64,000 nt of DNA from Lachnospiraceae bacterium (GCA_022794265.1 JAAWEK010000007.1:124001-188000); one strand, 5' to 3'. Shown: positions 1 through 11,580, counted from the stretch's first letter. Notes: generated from the letters alone by a model not told the origin. A program made the numbers and translations.

Positions 1-43
1 CGGAATAGTAATCATAACCTTTGACGGACATCATTCATTCATA

Positions 44-72
44 TTGCAAATAGCACATTTCAATGGTATAAT
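44..72 (+). promoter_or_regulatory. Sigma-A-type promoter of the sensory cluster
   Basis: TTGCAA at 44-49, a 17-base spacer and TATAAT at 67-72, with TG one base before the -10 (extended -10). Transcription would begin near 79. This argues for the ATG at 113, not the upstream in-frame ATG at 44, as the start of the first gene. Confidence 0.75.
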
Positions 73-112
73 GGTTGCTGAAAAAAACGGGAACATAAAG
101 GATGGAATATAT

Positions 113-1345
113 ATGAGAAAAAGAATATATGGATTGTTTTTTAGCATTTTATGTACCGTAGCACTTACGGGATGTGGTGTAGCAGAGAAAACGGATATGG
201 AGGAAACAGAACCCCAAAAAGTTGAACTGGTTGTCTGGGGAGCCGAGGAAGACACGGAACTGATGAACCGGATTATTCAGAGTTTTCAGATGAACTATCA
301 GGGACAGGCAGATTTCCATATCATATTCGAGGTACAGGGAGAATCCCAGTGTAAAGATGTATTGATTAGCGGATTGGAGGATGGTGCGGATGTATTTACC
401 TTTGCGGACGATCAGCTAAATGCTCTGGCAGCTGCCGGGGCATTGGATCCTATTGGGAATGAGGATGAAATCAGGAGTAAAAATCTTTCAAGTGCTGTGG
501 AGGCAGCCACAGTAAATAATCGGCTATATGCATATCCATTGACTGCAGATAATGGATATTTCTTATATTATAATAAGCAATATATCACAGAAGAACAGGT
601 GAAGACTCTGGATGGTATATTAGAAGCTGCCGATGCAAATGGCAGGTTATTTACCATGGACTGGTCTTCGGCATGGTATGTATATTCTTTTTTTGGAAAT
701 ACAGGGCTTAAAGTTGGACTTAATGATGACGGCATTACTAACTACTGTACATGGAATCAGACAGACGGGGATATCCGGGGGATTGATGTAGCCCAGGCAA
801 TGTTGCAGATTGCGGGAAATTCAGGTTTTGCCAGTCGTACAGATGAAGAATTTATCGAAGGAGTAAGAAACGGATCGGTAATTGCAGGAGTTAGCGGTGC
901 ATGGAATTCCGTTTCGGTAAAGGAAGCATGGGGAGAGAATGCCGGAGCTGTCAAGCTGCCAACTTATAGCTGTAACGGCCGACAGGTACAGATGGCTTCT
1001 TTTTCTGGCTGTAAACTGATTGGTGTAAATGCTTATTCCAAACATCCGGAATGGGCAGCCAGGCTTGCCGAATGGATTACTGATGAAGAGAACCAGCGGC
1101 TCCGTTTCGAAATGCGTGGTCAGGGTCCGTCAAACATTGTGGTAGCGGATTCACCAGAAATCAAGCAATCACCAGAGATTACCGCTCTCATAGAACAGTC
1201 TGAATTTTCTCAGCTTCAGCGGGTAGGCGGTAAGTTTTGGGATCCTGTTTCAAAATTTGCAGGAAGTATGGCAGCAGGAAATCCTTCCGGCCAGAACTTA
1301 CAGGAGCAGTTAGATGAGATGGCAGAAGGTGTTTCTGCCAGATAG
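113..1345 (+). CDS. Extracellular solute-binding lipoprotein (sugar ABC type)
   Basis: About 410 residues. A basic, hydrophobic N-terminus runs into a lipobox (LTGCG), so the mature protein should be a lipid-anchored binding protein on the outer face of the membrane. The body resembles family 1 extracellular solute-binding proteins of carbohydrate ABC transporters: an early strand VELVVWG, then alternating alpha/beta segments with many Trp/Tyr residues. The ATG at 113 was chosen because it follows AAAGGATGG, lies downstream of the promoter at 44-72 and directly precedes the signal peptide. A chemoreceptor gene follows after 29 bases. No permease or ATPase gene is nearby, so a sensing role with the downstream kinase or receptor is inferred. 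The ligand cannot be told. Confidence 0.85.
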   Translation: MRKRIYGLFFSILCTVALTGCGVAEKTDMEETEPQKVELVVWGAEEDTELMNRIIQSFQMNYQGQADFHIIFEVQGESQCKDVLISGLEDGADVFTFADDQLNALAAAGALDPIGNEDEIRSKNLSSAVEAATVNNRLYAYPLTADNGYFLYYNKQYITEEQVKTLDGILEAADANGRLFTMDWSSAWYVYSFFGNTGLKVGLNDDGITNYCTWNQTDGDIRGIDVAQAMLQIAGNSGFASRTDEEFIEGVRNGSVIAGVSGAWNSVSVKEAWGENAGAVKLPTYSCNGRQVQMASFSGCKLIGVNAYSKHPEWAARLAEWITDEENQRLRFEMRGQGPSNIVVADSPEIKQSPEITALIEQSEFSQLQRVGGKFWDPVSKFAGSMAAGNPSGQNLQEQLDEMAEGVSAR

Positions 1346-1374
1346 ATATATATGTCGAAAGGATTTGATAATGT

Positions 1375-2964
1375 ATGATGAAGAAAAAACTTACCATACA
1401 GCAACGTCTGATTCTTCCAATCATCCTTTTGGGAGTTGTGGCTTTGATTTCAAATGTTCTGTCAGGCTTCAGTATTAACAACGTAAATTCCAATGCATCG
1501 AAAATTGTAGATAACTATATGGTAGGATCGGAAACACTACATAACATCCGTCGCACGACGACAAATATTCATAAGATGGCTCTGTCCCATATCGTCGCAA
1601 CGGACTATAATACTATGATTACTGTGGTGGCACAGATTAAAGAAGAAGAAAAAACATTGGAATCGTATTTAAAAGAATATAAAAATTATGTCACGGAAGA
1701 TGAAGAAGTAATATATGCGCAGCTTTTGGATAACTATGATTCTTTTAAGCATGCTTTGGTCTATCTTGTATGTGCGAGTGCGGACAGCAAGACTCAGGAT
1801 GCCTATACTTATGCCAATGGTGATGTTGCACGCTTTGGCTCTGCAATAGAAAGTAATACCGATGAATTATATGCAGCAATAAGCACAAGGACAACCGGTG
1901 CAAGACAGAAGCTTTCATTTGTCTATATTATTTCGCTGATTATTGCTGTCGTATCTATTACATTATGTTTGATATTAGTACCTGCAGCCATTCGGATTAT
2001 CAAAAAATATGTGATAACACCAATCAAGGGTACAGTGGATACGCTTCAGGAGAGTTCACAAAAGCTTGATGAGGTGACAGGAGAAGTGTTGAAACGCACC
2101 CATACATCAGGAGAAAGTGCCAAAGCTCTTTCCACGCTTGCAGGTTCTCTTTCCATGACAATCCAGAAGGTGGCAAACAATGCAGCAATTATAAACAGTA
2201 GTGCGGCAGACATCAAAGATGATGTCCATGATATGGCAGAAGAATGTAGTGCTATCATGGATTATTCCTCTGCAATGAAGATACGGGCAAATGAGATGGA
2301 GGCATCGGCACAGACAAACACAGAAGTAATTCAAAAGAAGGCGGCTGATATTCTGGTTGTACTTGAGGAGGCGATTGAAAACAGTAAAAGCGTAGATCAG
2401 GTAAACAAATTGACAAAAGATATTGTAGAAATCTCATCAACCACTAATTTGATTGCCTTTAATGCTTCTATAGAAGCTATGCGTGCCGGTGAAGCTGGAA
2501 AAGGTTTTGCTGTTGTTGCATCAGAGATTAAATCTTTAGCAAATTCCTGCAGTGAAACGGCAGGGCGTATTCAGGAGGTCAATCAGATTGTAACAAATGC
2601 AGTACATAACCTGTCAAAACATTCCCAGGACATGGCAGATTATCTGAGTGAGACTATTTTGAAGGAATTCTTGGAATTCGTTGGTTCTGGAAGAAAGTAC
2701 AAAGAGGATGCCGATTATGTAAAGGAAATGATTGACGCATTTAACAGCAGGACCGACCGTCTTAGAAATTCCATGATTGAGATAGCCGATTCTATTGAAA
2801 GCATTACAAAAGCCATTGATGTTGGCGCTAACGGAATTACCGGAGTTGCAGACAGTACGAAGAGCCTGGTTGGGGATATGACAGATATTAAGGGTCGTAT
2901 GGATATCAACCGGGAGATTGTAGAAGAATTGAAAAAACAGATGGAAGTATTTGCAGAGTTTTAG
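1375..2964 (+). CDS. Methyl-accepting chemotaxis protein, two-TM type
   Basis: 529 residues. Transmembrane segment 1 lies at about 12-34, followed by an extracytoplasmic helical region of about 145 residues that looks like a four-helix-bundle ligand domain. Segment 2 is at about 180-203, with a short HAMP-like stretch (VITPIKG) after it. The conserved signalling hairpin is clear at about 350-385 ([19 protein letters not shown]), where receptors contact CheA and CheW. Met replaces the usual Ala in the IEAxRAGE motif. The start is the first of two adjacent ATGs after GAAAGGATT. The gene sits between two solute-binding lipoproteins, so a binding-protein-mediated chemoreceptor is a reasonable inference. 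Confidence 0.9.
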   Translation: MMKKKLTIQQRLILPIILLGVVALISNVLSGFSINNVNSNASKIVDNYMVGSETLHNIRRTTTNIHKMALSHIVATDYNTMITVVAQIKEEEKTLESYLKEYKNYVTEDEEVIYAQLLDNYDSFKHALVYLVCASADSKTQDAYTYANGDVARFGSAIESNTDELYAAISTRTTGARQKLSFVYIISLIIAVVSITLCLILVPAAIRIIKKYVITPIKGTVDTLQESSQKLDEVTGEVLKRTHTSGESAKALSTLAGSLSMTIQKVANNAAIINSSAADIKDDVHDMAEECSAIMDYSSAMKIRANEMEASAQTNTEVIQKKAADILVVLEEAIENSKSVDQVNKLTKDIVEISSTTNLIAFNASIEAMRAGEAGKGFAVVASEIKSLANSCSETAGRIQEVNQIVTNAVHNLSKHSQDMADYLSETILKEFLEFVGSGRKYKEDADYVKEMIDAFNSRTDRLRNSMIEIADSIESITKAIDVGANGITGVADSTKSLVGDMTDIKGRMDINREIVEELKKQMEVFAEF

Positions 2965-3030
2965 GAAGGAATAATAATTTCCAAATATGATTTTTATATA
3001 CAAACAGTACAACGAAAGGAATAATAATCT

Positions 3031-4485
3031 ATGAAAAAAAGAGGTAAAATAATTAAAAATATATGTCTGGCAGCAGCATTCTCTTTATGTCTGACAGGCT
3101 GTGGAAATAAGAGTCCGCTGGACCCTAGTAATCCGGTATCACTGACCGTTTGGCACTATTATAATGGTTCCCAGCAGGTTGCCTTTGATTCTCTGGTGGA
3201 GGAGTTTAACGATACTGTGGGTAAAAAGAAGGGAATTTATATACAGAGCTATAGTCAGGGTTCGGTTTCGGATTTGGAAATGGCAGTGAGGGATTCCATC
3301 AATGGGAAAGTAGGAGCGGATACAATGCCGGATATTTTCGCATCCTATGCGGATACGGCTTATGAGGTAGAACAGGCCGGAGCGCTGGCAAATTTGTCAG
3401 ATTATATGGATAAAGAAGAATTGGATAAGTATGTGGATTCCTATATTGAAGAAGGTCGGATTGCTGCTGATAATACACTCAGGATTTTTCCGACAGCAAA
3501 GTCAACAGAAATAATGATGCTGAATAAGACGGATTGGGAACCTTTTGCAGAGGCTGTGGGGGTTTCACTGGAAAGTTTGAAGACTATAGAAGGAGTAACA
3601 GCTGTAGCACAGAAATATTATGAGTGGACCGACAGTCTGACCCCGGATATACCAGAAGACGGAAAGGCATTTTACGGCAGGGATGCGGTTGCAAATTATT
3701 TTATTATAGGAATGCGGCAGCTTGGAACGGAGATTTTTCAGGTAGAAAATGGTGAAACGACAATAAATGTACCTAAGGAAAAACTGCACCGTCTTTGGGA
3801 GAATTATTATGTACCGATGGTAAAGGGATATTTTGGAGCCTATGGTTCGTTCCGTTCCGATGATGTGAAGACCGGAGAATTACTGGCATATACGGGTTCC
3901 ACTTCTTCAGCGATGTATTTTCCTGATCAGGTGGAACTGGACGACAACAGCTATGCCATTGATTACCTTGTGATGACTGCGCCGATGTTTGAAGGCGGAG
4001 AATCCTATGCCGTACAGCAGGGGGCGGGAATGGTAGTCACCAGGTCTGATAAAAAACATGAGTATGCCGCTGTAGAATTTTTAAAATGGTTTACGGAGGC
4101 AGACAATAATCTGCAGTTCGGCAGTATATCCGGCTATCTTCCTGTGCTGAAGGAAGCAGGCAGCATCGAAAAACTGGATCAGGTGATTGCGGAACAGGAG
4201 ATAACGGTGGCACCAAAGACATATGACTGTATGGCTGCTATTTTCAAAGAGATGGACGGAATAACACTGTATACAAATAAAAGTTTTAAAAATGGTTCCA
4301 AAGCAAGAAAAGTGCTGGAATATAACCTTTCGGATAAAGCAGCCGAAGATCGCGCAAAAGTGGTTGCAGCGCTGGAACAGGGAAAGACTTTGGAAGAAGC
4401 TTCTGCGGAATTTGTGACAGAAGAAGCTTTTGAATCATGGTATTCTTCCTTTTGTAAGGAACTGAATAATGCAGTAAACAGGTAG
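3031..4485 (+). CDS. Second extracellular solute-binding lipoprotein
   Basis: 484 residues with a lipoprotein signal peptide (LTGCG) and the family 1 solute-binding pattern ([16 protein letters not shown] near the mature N-terminus; a hydrophobic core containing [15 protein letters not shown]). It is only distantly similar to the lipoprotein at 113-1345. It is preceded by GAAAGGAA and a 66-base gap after the chemoreceptor, and its stop lies 7 bases before the hybrid kinase start, so it is very probably translated with the kinase. The absence of permease genes and tight coupling to a sensor kinase suggest it presents a ligand to the kinase ectodomain. This role is inferred. The substrate is unknown. 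Confidence 0.85.
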   Translation: MKKRGKIIKNICLAAAFSLCLTGCGNKSPLDPSNPVSLTVWHYYNGSQQVAFDSLVEEFNDTVGKKKGIYIQSYSQGSVSDLEMAVRDSINGKVGADTMPDIFASYADTAYEVEQAGALANLSDYMDKEELDKYVDSYIEEGRIAADNTLRIFPTAKSTEIMMLNKTDWEPFAEAVGVSLESLKTIEGVTAVAQKYYEWTDSLTPDIPEDGKAFYGRDAVANYFIIGMRQLGTEIFQVENGETTINVPKEKLHRLWENYYVPMVKGYFGAYGSFRSDDVKTGELLAYTGSTSSAMYFPDQVELDDNSYAIDYLVMTAPMFEGGESYAVQQGAGMVVTRSDKKHEYAAVEFLKWFTEADNNLQFGSISGYLPVLKEAGSIEKLDQVIAEQEITVAPKTYDCMAAIFKEMDGITLYTNKSFKNGSKARKVLEYNLSDKAAEDRAKVVAALEQGKTLEEASAEFVTEEAFESWYSSFCKELNNAVNR

Positions 4486-4492
4486 GGATAAG

Positions 4493-7400
4493 ATGAAAGT
4501 CAAAAGTAGAAAAAGAAAAAAGTCAACCATATTTAGGATATTTCTGCTTCCTTTAATTGCAATAATGCTGATACAAAGCGCTATAACTTTTGGAACATTA
4601 GTAGTCAGAAGAACCGCAGAAATGCTGGAAGAATATTCTGGCGGAATGATGAACCGTCTGGTGGAAAACAGAAAATTAATTTTGCAAAATGATATGAATC
4701 AGCGCTGGGCCTCTGTTTATGAGCGGGAAGCATCTATAAATGCCAGTTTGGAGCAATTTCTCAAAAGCAATAATATGAAATTGGAAGAAGTTCTCGGTTC
4801 AGATGAAATGAAAAATGAACTGTTGAAACTGGTTTTTCCGGAATGTCTGAATATATTGCAAAACAGTTCGACTACAGGAGTTTTTCTTATTCTGACAGGG
4901 GCTGACATACAGGCAGCCGGAGAGTTTGACGGTTTTTTTGTCAGAGATTCTGATCCAAATACAAATCCTGCAAATTATACGGATTTATTATTGGAGCGGG
5001 GAAGCAAGCATCTCTCCAGAGAGTGGAATATCCCGTTGGATACAGGCTGGACCACACGGTTTCATATGGACGGCCAGGGAAACAATACATCAGACAACTA
5101 TTTTTATGAGCCATGGAGAGCAGGAGCGGAGTACGAAGAGGCAAATACCAGCGATCTGGGCTATTGGTCTTTGCCGTTTTCTTTGGAAAAGGGTAAGGCC
5201 GACCCATATGAAATGATTACATATTCCCTGCCCCTTAGATATGAAGGCAGGGTCTATGGCGTGTTAGGAGTGGAGATTTCCAGTAAAAGTCTGAATGATT
5301 ACTTTCCGGTAGAAGAATTAAATGACTCGTTGCAGTCGGGATATATGCTGGCAGTAAAAGAAAAGGACGGCGGTTATAACGCTTTGGTGGGAAAAGGCGT
5401 ATTATATAATCAGATTTATTCCGGGGATAGTTCCTTTACCTTGCAGGAAACGGATTATGAGAATCTATTACTGGTAGAAAATGTTCAAATGAACGGTCAG
5501 AACATATATGCAGCAGTTTTTCCGTTAAAGTTGTATAGTAATAATGTGCCTTATGAGAATACAGAATGGGTGTTTCTGGGGCTGAACATGGAAAAAGATT
5601 TGTTTGGAATGAGCCGGCAGCTTTATTTCTGGATGGTGGTTGCTATTTTAATTGGCCTGGTATTCGGGGTATTTGGTATTTATTTTATGGTCAGACATCT
5701 GACCAGACCGGTTCAGCGTCTGATGAATTGTATCAGCAGAGGAAGCGTGGGTCTTCAGGAATTTAGACCCTCTAATATTTTGGAAGTGGATGCCCTTTAT
5801 GATGTGGTAAATGAACTGACAGAGAAACAGAAAGAGGCAGAAAACATTCTTTTGGAAGAAAAGGAACGCTACAGAGTGGCGTTGGAATCTTCAAAAGATA
5901 TCTTTTTTTCCTATAATCTTCAGAACCATATACTGGATATTGTAAATCATAAGACAATGAGTGGACAGTGGCAGTGTGAAGAATATGAGAGCAGTTTTAT
6001 TAATCCGGAGTATATTTATGATATGGACCGGGAAGAGACTATTAAAGCACTGCAGAGCAGAAAAGACAAGCTCTATGCGGAGTTTCGTCTGAAATGGCCG
6101 GAGGATTCCGATTATAACTGGGTAGCGCTTGCGGGGAATACGGTTTATGACACTGACGGCAGACGTTGGAAGCTGGTAGGAAGCATTCGCAACATTCAGG
6201 AGCAAAAAGAGCGGGAAGCCATGCAGCACAGGAAGAATACAACGGATGGAGTTACTGGCCTGCATGTTTTCAGCGCAGGCATGGAGCGATTGGAAAAGTA
6301 TCGGCATAACCGCCCGGACGGAGTCATGCTTAACCTGCATTTAAAACAGCTGAAGGAAACAAACGAGAAAAACGGTATTGTGTTTGGAGACATGATTCTT
6401 GAAGAAATCGGTGGTCTGATTCGCAGTAAATGCCGGGAATTTACCCAAAAGACAAAGTGCCGTACAGTGTCAATGCGTCTGAACAGGGAAGAGTTCATTA
6501 TATGGCTGGAACATCAGACCGAAAACCAGGCAGTAGAATTTACAGAAGGATTGCTGGAAACGATTTCCACAGCTATTAATGCAGAAACATTTAATGTTCA
6601 TATGTGTGCAGGTCTGGCCCGGGGGGAACAGAATCAAAATTCTGAATTATTGATACGTATGGCAAAACAGGCCTGCAGTCATGTAGTTTCCGGAAACGCT
6701 AGAAAATATATGATTTATGAGAATATACCAGAAGAAAAACGTACAGAGTTGCCGGCTTTACATGGCCGGGAGATTAACACCCTTGGATACGGCGATGATG
6801 TGAGTCTGGTATCTTTAGCTCTGAATTTGTTTGGCAAGGGAGCCGATTTTCCAGCACAAATGCAGTTGATGATTCGTAAGATTGGCAGGTTTTATCAGGC
6901 CTCCGGCGTGCTGGTATCTATATTGCGGACAGACTTTAATTCTAATTATCTGAATTATCAGTGGCATGAATGTGGGGAAATGATTACGGAATGTGTGAGA
7001 AAGTATAAAGAAGAGGAAAAAGATGTCTTTCATAACTGGCTGGGTAAAGAAGAAGTGCGGTATTTTTCGGAAGAGGACAGCCATCAGAAGGAAATCCGTT
7101 GCTTTTTAAGTATTGAACCAGGGCAGCATGGTATATTGCTTCCTATGTATGACAGCGGCAGATATATGGGCAATGTCTGTATACTTGGATTGCAGAAGCA
7201 AATGCTGGAGAATCAGGAAGAGTATCAGAATCTTGCGGAACTTGGAAGCGTGATTCAGAGTCAGTTAAACCAGCAGCAATATGATATTGCCAGCAGAGCA
7301 AAATCGGAATTCCTCTCCCGTATGAGTCACGAAATACGAACGCCAATGAACGGAATCATCGGTATGACAGCCATTGCCCTGCAGCAGGATCAAAGTCAGG

Positions 7401-8422
7401 ACAGAATTATGGACTGCCTGCAGAAAATTCAGTCATCTTCGGATTATCTGCTGGGATTGATTAATGATATTCTGGATATGTCTAAGATTGAAAGCGGTAA
7501 GATGAAGCTGGAACCTGTTAATTTTAATATGCATGAAATGCTGGATACCATCCGGGAACTGATAACACCTCAGGCTGCGGCAAAAGAAATTGATTTTGTA
7601 CATCAGGTGGAATTGGATCATGACTGGTATCTGGCCGACAGCATTAGAATCAGTCAGGTACTCATTAATCTTTTGGGAAATGCGGTGAAGTTTACCCCGG
7701 AGAAAGGAAAAGTGGTTCTGACAGTACAGGAGGTCAGAAGTTCCGATGAAGATGCGGTTGTTTATTTTACGGTGAGAGATACGGGAATTGGCATTGCCAA
7801 AGACGATCAGGAAAGGGTATTCCGCTCCTTTGAGCAGGCATCTGCAAATCCGTCCAAGCAACAGGGAACAGGTCTGGGTCTTTCCATCAGCAATCGTTTG
7901 ATTCAGATGATGGGAAGCAGCATTGAACTGGATAGCAAACAGGGAACAGGCAGCACATTCAGTTTTTCACTTACAATAGATTTGGGTGAGAATATGAAGA
8001 CCGAGGAGCAGAAAAAAGAGATTTCTTTTGATGGCTGCCGGGTACTGGTAGTAGAGGATAATGATATCAATATTGAGATTGCAAAATGTCTGCTGGAAGA
8101 CCGGAATTTTAAGGTGGACTGCGTCTTTGACGGATCCCAGGCCGTAGAGCGTATCCGCAATACGGAACCGGGAACTTATGATGTAATATTGATGGATATC
8201 ATGATGCCGGTAATGAACGGGCTGGATGCCACCCGTGCAATCCGGAGCATGGAACGGGAAGATTGTCATACAATACCAATTGTTGCCATGTCGGCCAATG
8301 CTTTTGATGACGATCTGAAGAAGTCCGTGGAATGTGGTATGAACGGACATTTATCAAAGCCTGTAGATGTAGATAAATTGTATCAGACTTTGGATGAGGT
8401 GATTCGTGAAAGCAGGAAATAA
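4493..8422 (+). CDS. Hybrid sensor histidine kinase with PAS, degenerate GGDEF, kinase and receiver domains
   Basis: 1309 residues. In order: transmembrane segment 1 (about 13-34); a large extracytoplasmic region of Cache type (about 36-370); segment 2 (about 375-398); a linker and PAS domain (about 460-580); a GGDEF-like domain (about 582-745) whose signature reads RLNREEF, so cyclase activity is unlikely; a GAF-like region (about 770-930); a HisKA domain with phospho-acceptor His946 in [11 protein letters not shown]; an HATPase domain with DTGIGI and GTGLGLSI; and a C-terminal receiver with phospho-acceptor Asp1235 in [11 protein letters not shown]. There is no DNA-binding output, so phosphate probably passes to a partner encoded elsewhere. 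The gene is tightly coupled to the upstream binding protein. Confidence 0.93.
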   Translation: MKVKSRKRKKSTIFRIFLLPLIAIMLIQSAITFGTLVVRRTAEMLEEYSGGMMNRLVENRKLILQNDMNQRWASVYEREASINASLEQFLKSNNMKLEEVLGSDEMKNELLKLVFPECLNILQNSSTTGVFLILTGADIQAAGEFDGFFVRDSDPNTNPANYTDLLLERGSKHLSREWNIPLDTGWTTRFHMDGQGNNTSDNYFYEPWRAGAEYEEANTSDLGYWSLPFSLEKGKADPYEMITYSLPLRYEGRVYGVLGVEISSKSLNDYFPVEELNDSLQSGYMLAVKEKDGGYNALVGKGVLYNQIYSGDSSFTLQETDYENLLLVENVQMNGQNIYAAVFPLKLYSNNVPYENTEWVFLGLNMEKDLFGMSRQLYFWMVVAILIGLVFGVFGIYFMVRHLTRPVQRLMNCISRGSVGLQEFRPSNILEVDALYDVVNELTEKQKEAENILLEEKERYRVALESSKDIFFSYNLQNHILDIVNHKTMSGQWQCEEYESSFINPEYIYDMDREETIKALQSRKDKLYAEFRLKWPEDSDYNWVALAGNTVYDTDGRRWKLVGSIRNIQEQKEREAMQHRKNTTDGVTGLHVFSAGMERLEKYRHNRPDGVMLNLHLKQLKETNEKNGIVFGDMILEEIGGLIRSKCREFTQKTKCRTVSMRLNREEFIIWLEHQTENQAVEFTEGLLETISTAINAETFNVHMCAGLARGEQNQNSELLIRMAKQACSHVVSGNARKYMIYENIPEEKRTELPALHGREINTLGYGDDVSLVSLALNLFGKGADFPAQMQLMIRKIGRFYQASGVLVSILRTDFNSNYLNYQWHECGEMITECVRKYKEEEKDVFHNWLGKEEVRYFSEEDSHQKEIRCFLSIEPGQHGILLPMYDSGRYMGNVCILGLQKQMLENQEEYQNLAELGSVIQSQLNQQQYDIASRAKSEFLSRMSHEIRTPMNGIIGMTAIALQQDQSQDRIMDCLQKIQSSSDYLLGLINDILDMSKIESGKMKLEPVNFNMHEMLDTIRELITPQAAAKEIDFVHQVELDHDWYLADSIRISQVLINLLGNAVKFTPEKGKVVLTVQEVRSSDEDAVVYFTVRDTGIGIAKDDQERVFRSFEQASANPSKQQGTGLGLSISNRLIQMMGSSIELDSKQGTGSTFSFSLTIDLGENMKTEEQKKEISFDGCRVLVVEDNDINIEIAKCLLEDRNFKVDCVFDGSQAVERIRNTEPGTYDVILMDIMMPVMNGLDATRAIRSMEREDCHTIPIVAMSANAFDDDLKKSVECGMNGHLSKPVDVDKLYQTLDEVIRESRK

Positions 8423-8430
8423 AGTATTTG

Positions 8431-9312
8431 TTATCGGATACAAAATGCAAAATATCCATTTCCTTCGGTACTGAATAAAAGACTGTAATCAGGATATGTT
8501 TTATCGAAGGTACGAAGGAACTGGTCAAAGGTCAGCAAGTCGTTTTTTTCAAGGGTATACCCGTTTTTAAGATTAAAATGGGTTCCTACCCGTTCGACAA
8601 ATTGCTGGGACAAAATTTTTATGGCATAAAGGACGGTTTTATCCGCCCTTTTTATTTGTCTGTCCAGCATTTGGCTGAGTGTATGAAGAGCCAGGCGTTC
8701 TTCGTATACCAGAAAGACTTGCAACCGTGTTTTTTCTTTTGAAAGAAAGTTTAAACGAAAGCAGATTTTATTCTCATCCGAAAAATCTTCTCCGCTGTAG
8801 TGTTCGCTGACAACCTGTGCATTTCTGCGAAACAGTTCCTGCATTCCCTGAATAATGGACTTTTCCAGAGATACCAGTTCATCTTCTGAGGGCTGGTGCA
8901 TCCATTTGTGGGAAGTTCGTCCCGTAATCGCATAATCTTCAACCATAATATGTCCATTCAGCCAGCCTACACAGATACCAAGAAAATGACGGACGGATTC
9001 CACGGAATAGTTTTGTGCCTCCAATTCATCTTCAAGTGCAGGAAGGGTTTTATCCCGCATATTTTCATGAAGGCTTTTATGTATGGTATAACCTTCGTAT
9101 TGGATGGACTGCATATATTTTTCTTCTTCTTCAAAATGTTTTATTGTATAATTTTTTAAGTATTTAATGCCTTCCCGGCAGGCATGTTGCTGTTTGGCAG
9201 TGTCTTCATTGAGAGCAATCAGTTTTCCTATGATTGAAAAAAGCCGTTGATGTGCTTTGTCAATGATATCCACACCTAAATTAAACCGGTCATTCCATTT
9301 AACTTCATTCAT
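8431..9312 (-). CDS. Bacteriohemerythrin with a C-terminal extension
   Basis: 293 residues, about twice the usual length of bacteriohemerythrin. Residues 1-135 carry all seven expected di-iron ligands: His21, His59, Glu63, His78, His82, His121 and Asp126, in the family context (IDKAHQRLF, KHFEEEE, WLNGHIMVED). This domain binds O2 at a non-heme di-iron centre and serves in oxygen sensing or delivery. The remaining 150 residues are not hemerythrin; their alpha/beta pattern faintly recalls CheX/CheC phosphatases, which I cannot confirm. It lies 37 bases downstream of a chemoreceptor on the same strand and converges on the hybrid kinase with only 8 bases between stops. Confidence 0.9.
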   Translation of the reverse strand: MNEVKWNDRFNLGVDIIDKAHQRLFSIIGKLIALNEDTAKQQHACREGIKYLKNYTIKHFEEEEKYMQSIQYEGYTIHKSLHENMRDKTLPALEDELEAQNYSVESVRHFLGICVGWLNGHIMVEDYAITGRTSHKWMHQPSEDELVSLEKSIIQGMQELFRRNAQVVSEHYSGEDFSDENKICFRLNFLSKEKTRLQVFLVYEERLALHTLSQMLDRQIKRADKTVLYAIKILSQQFVERVGTHFNLKNGYTLEKNDLLTFDQFLRTFDKTYPDYSLLFSTEGNGYFAFCIR

Positions 9313-9349
9313 TGTTCAGGTTCCTTTCACAAAATATTCTTCCTTCTTT

Positions 9350-10813
9350 TTATCGATCTACCAGTTTGATTAATTCCTCCATTTTTGAAGCAATGGTTTC
9401 CAGAATTTCCGCATTATCTTCTTCTGCAGTCATGGTTTCACTGGCATGTGCAGATACTTCTTCGGAAATGGCAGAAATGGTCTGAATGGAGTCTACAATT
9501 ACCAGATTTGCATCTTTTAATTCCGTAATACTGCTGGTAAGGGTTTCAATGCTGTCCCGGATAGAAAAAGTATTTGTCTGAATAGAATTAAAACTGTCGG
9601 CGGTATTTACAGTGGTTTGTTTTTCTTCATTGATACCGGAAATCATTTGGTAAATAACGCCCACCACTTCGCTGATGGAGGAAGAAATATTGTGAATTAA
9701 TTCTGTAATATGTAAGGTAGCTTCATCCGTCTGGGTAGCCATTTTTGAAATTTCCGTTGCAACTACAGCAAAGCCTTTGCCGCTTTCTCCGGCTCTGGCG
9801 GCTTCAATGCTTGCATTTAATGCCAGCAGACCGGTCTGGGAGGTAATGCCGCTGATTAACTCCACAATGGAATTCATTTCTTCTATATATTTATTCAACG
9901 TTTCCAGTTTTTTTGCTACATCAGCGCCGTTCTGTACAGAGACATCAACTTTCCGAACCAGCAAATCTACATCACGGCTTCCGTTTTTAAGCACGATTAA
10001 TGTTTTCTGCATATTTTCAGCAATCCGGTTTGCTGCATCATTTACCATATCAACTTTATTTTGAATGGATTCGGTCTGCAGAATCTGATTCTGGACAGCT
10101 TCGGCAGTATCCGTTGCACCAGTGGAAACTTCCTGCATGGCTTCTTTTGTGATTTTGGATGCCGAATTCAGTTTTTCCAGTTCCGAGTATAGGGCTTTGA
10201 TTTCCGTTTTCATTTTTGAAGACAGCTGGGAAATATCATTTAATACAAGTTCGGTCTTATTCTGTGCCTCTGTAACCTTTTCAACTTTATGATTCATGTT
10301 TTTGTTTAATGTTCTTGCAACGAAGAAAGAATAGAGAGTAATCAGAATCATTATTACAATCTGTATGACTGCAGAATCCCGGCCTGTATAGCCAAATTTT
10401 CCGGTGCTGGCTCCGGCAATGACGATTCCTACGCTTTCCAAAACAGTTATGGTATTAATCAGAAGAGAATATCTTACATCATTGTAGAGGGAGGCCACAA
10501 GAATCATCGGAATTACAAATACAAATATCATGTTATTGGTGGCTGTTATCAAGATAAAAAGATAAAAAATGCCAAATCCGTTTGCAGCAAGATGTTTAAT
10601 CGCAAGTGTTTCATGATTTTTTCTCCAGAAAATAAATTCCGTCGCCACCGGTAAAAATCCGAGAGCGGCAGCAATTGCTGCATACAGCCAGTCCAGTGAA
10701 CCGGAAACAGCCTGAAGAACGCACAACGTTGTTACCACGGCTACATCAATAATATGTGCAATCATTACGGTTTTGTTATTTCGTTCTAAATCGGAGATAA
10801 TTTTTTTATCCAT
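9350..10813 (-). CDS. Methyl-accepting chemotaxis protein with polytopic membrane N-terminus
   Basis: 487 residues. The first 180 residues contain five or six hydrophobic segments with almost no extracytoplasmic domain, so the signal may be sensed in or at the membrane. A coiled-coil adaptation region follows, and the signalling tip is at about 320-350 ([18 protein letters not shown]), matching the consensus closely. Start: ATG at 10813 behind AAGGAAGGA. It is the first gene of a two-gene leftward operon with the bacteriohemerythrin and has its own promoter (10858-10886). The pairing suggests oxygen or redox taxis. Confidence 0.92.
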   Translation of the reverse strand: MDKKIISDLERNNKTVMIAHIIDVAVVTTLCVLQAVSGSLDWLYAAIAAALGFLPVATEFIFWRKNHETLAIKHLAANGFGIFYLFILITATNNMIFVFVIPMILVASLYNDVRYSLLINTITVLESVGIVIAGASTGKFGYTGRDSAVIQIVIMILITLYSFFVARTLNKNMNHKVEKVTEAQNKTELVLNDISQLSSKMKTEIKALYSELEKLNSASKITKEAMQEVSTGATDTAEAVQNQILQTESIQNKVDMVNDAANRIAENMQKTLIVLKNGSRDVDLLVRKVDVSVQNGADVAKKLETLNKYIEEMNSIVELISGITSQTGLLALNASIEAARAGESGKGFAVVATEISKMATQTDEATLHITELIHNISSSISEVVGVIYQMISGINEEKQTTVNTADSFNSIQTNTFSIRDSIETLTSSITELKDANLVIVDSIQTISAISEEVSAHASETMTAEEDNAEILETIASKMEELIKLVDR

Positions 10814-10857
10814 ATGTTTATCCTTCCTTTCACTTTTCTTTATTGAAAATTACTTTA

Positions 10858-10886
10858 ATTTTACTATAAATACACAGTTTTTTCAA
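10858..10886 (-). promoter_or_regulatory. Promoter of the chemoreceptor-hemerythrin operon
   Basis: On the minus strand TTGAAA (10886-10881), a 17-base spacer and TAAAAT (10863-10858) form a good sigma-A promoter about 45 bases upstream of the chemoreceptor start. Confidence 0.65.
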
Positions 10887-10927
10887 GGAAAAGTATGTTG
10901 CCGGGAATAGATGTTTGCAATTATTTA

Positions 10928-10936
10928 TGATATAAT
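10928..10936 (+). promoter_or_regulatory. Extended -10 promoter for rnhA
   Basis: TGATATAAT at 10928-10936 is a perfect extended -10 element, 32 bases before the rnhA ATG. No convincing -35 box is present at the right distance, as often happens with extended -10 promoters. Confidence 0.5.
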
Positions 10937-10968
10937 CATAATAAAAATGAATCAGAGGAGTGAATGGT

Positions 10969-11580
10969 ATGGCGAAAAAATTTTATGCGGTGAAAGAGGG
11001 GAGAATTCCCGGAATATATCTGAGCTGGGAAGACTGTAAGGTTCAGGTAAACGGATATTCCGGCGCTGTTTATAAAAGTTTCAGCTCAGAAAGTGAGGCC
11101 CGGAGTTTTATGGAAAATCATGCGGATACCGCCGATATGAATACCTGTCCGGAGTCTGATCCTGGTACGGTTTTGGCCTATGTGGATGGCAGTTACGGCA
11201 GCAGCTCTGATGAGTTTTCTTATGGAATGGTAATACTGGACCATGGAAGAGAGTATAAATTTTCTGAAAAGATTGTTGATAAAGAACTGGCAGCCATGAA
11301 TAATGTGGCAGGAGAAATCAAGGGAGCGGAAGCTGCCATGAAATATGCACTGGAAAAAGGGTTTCAGAAGCTTATCATTTACCATGATTATGAAGGGATT
11401 GCCCGATGGTGTCTGGGGGAGTGGAAGACTAATCGGAAGGGTACAAGGGACTATAAGGCGTTTTATGACAGCATCAAAGACAGGCTGCAGGTTCACTTTG
11501 TAAAAGTTGCCGGTCATTCGGGGGATAAATACAACGATATGGCAGATGAACTGGCAAAACAGGCATTGGGAATTGCTTGA
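10969..11580 (+). CDS. rnhA: Ribonuclease HI with N-terminal viroplasmin-like domain
   Basis: 203 residues. The N-terminal 50 residues (KKFYAVKEGRIPGIYLSW, then the Phe/Tyr-rich KSFSSESEARSFM) form the caulimovirus viroplasmin-type hybrid-binding domain found in some bacterial and eukaryotic RNases H. The catalytic domain follows, with the DEDD set at Asp73 (YVDGSYG), Glu116 (NNVAGEIKGAE), Asp140 (YHDYEGIARW) and Asp190 (KYNDMADELA), plus His183. It degrades the RNA of RNA:DNA hybrids. The ATG at 10969 was preferred to the GTG at 10960 because GAGGAG lies at 10955-10960, the right distance from the ATG. It has its own extended -10 promoter. Confidence 0.93.
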   Translation: MAKKFYAVKEGRIPGIYLSWEDCKVQVNGYSGAVYKSFSSESEARSFMENHADTADMNTCPESDPGTVLAYVDGSYGSSSDEFSYGMVILDHGREYKFSEKIVDKELAAMNNVAGEIKGAEAAMKYALEKGFQKLIIYHDYEGIARWCLGEWKTNRKGTRDYKAFYDSIKDRLQVHFVKVAGHSGDKYNDMADELAKQALGIA

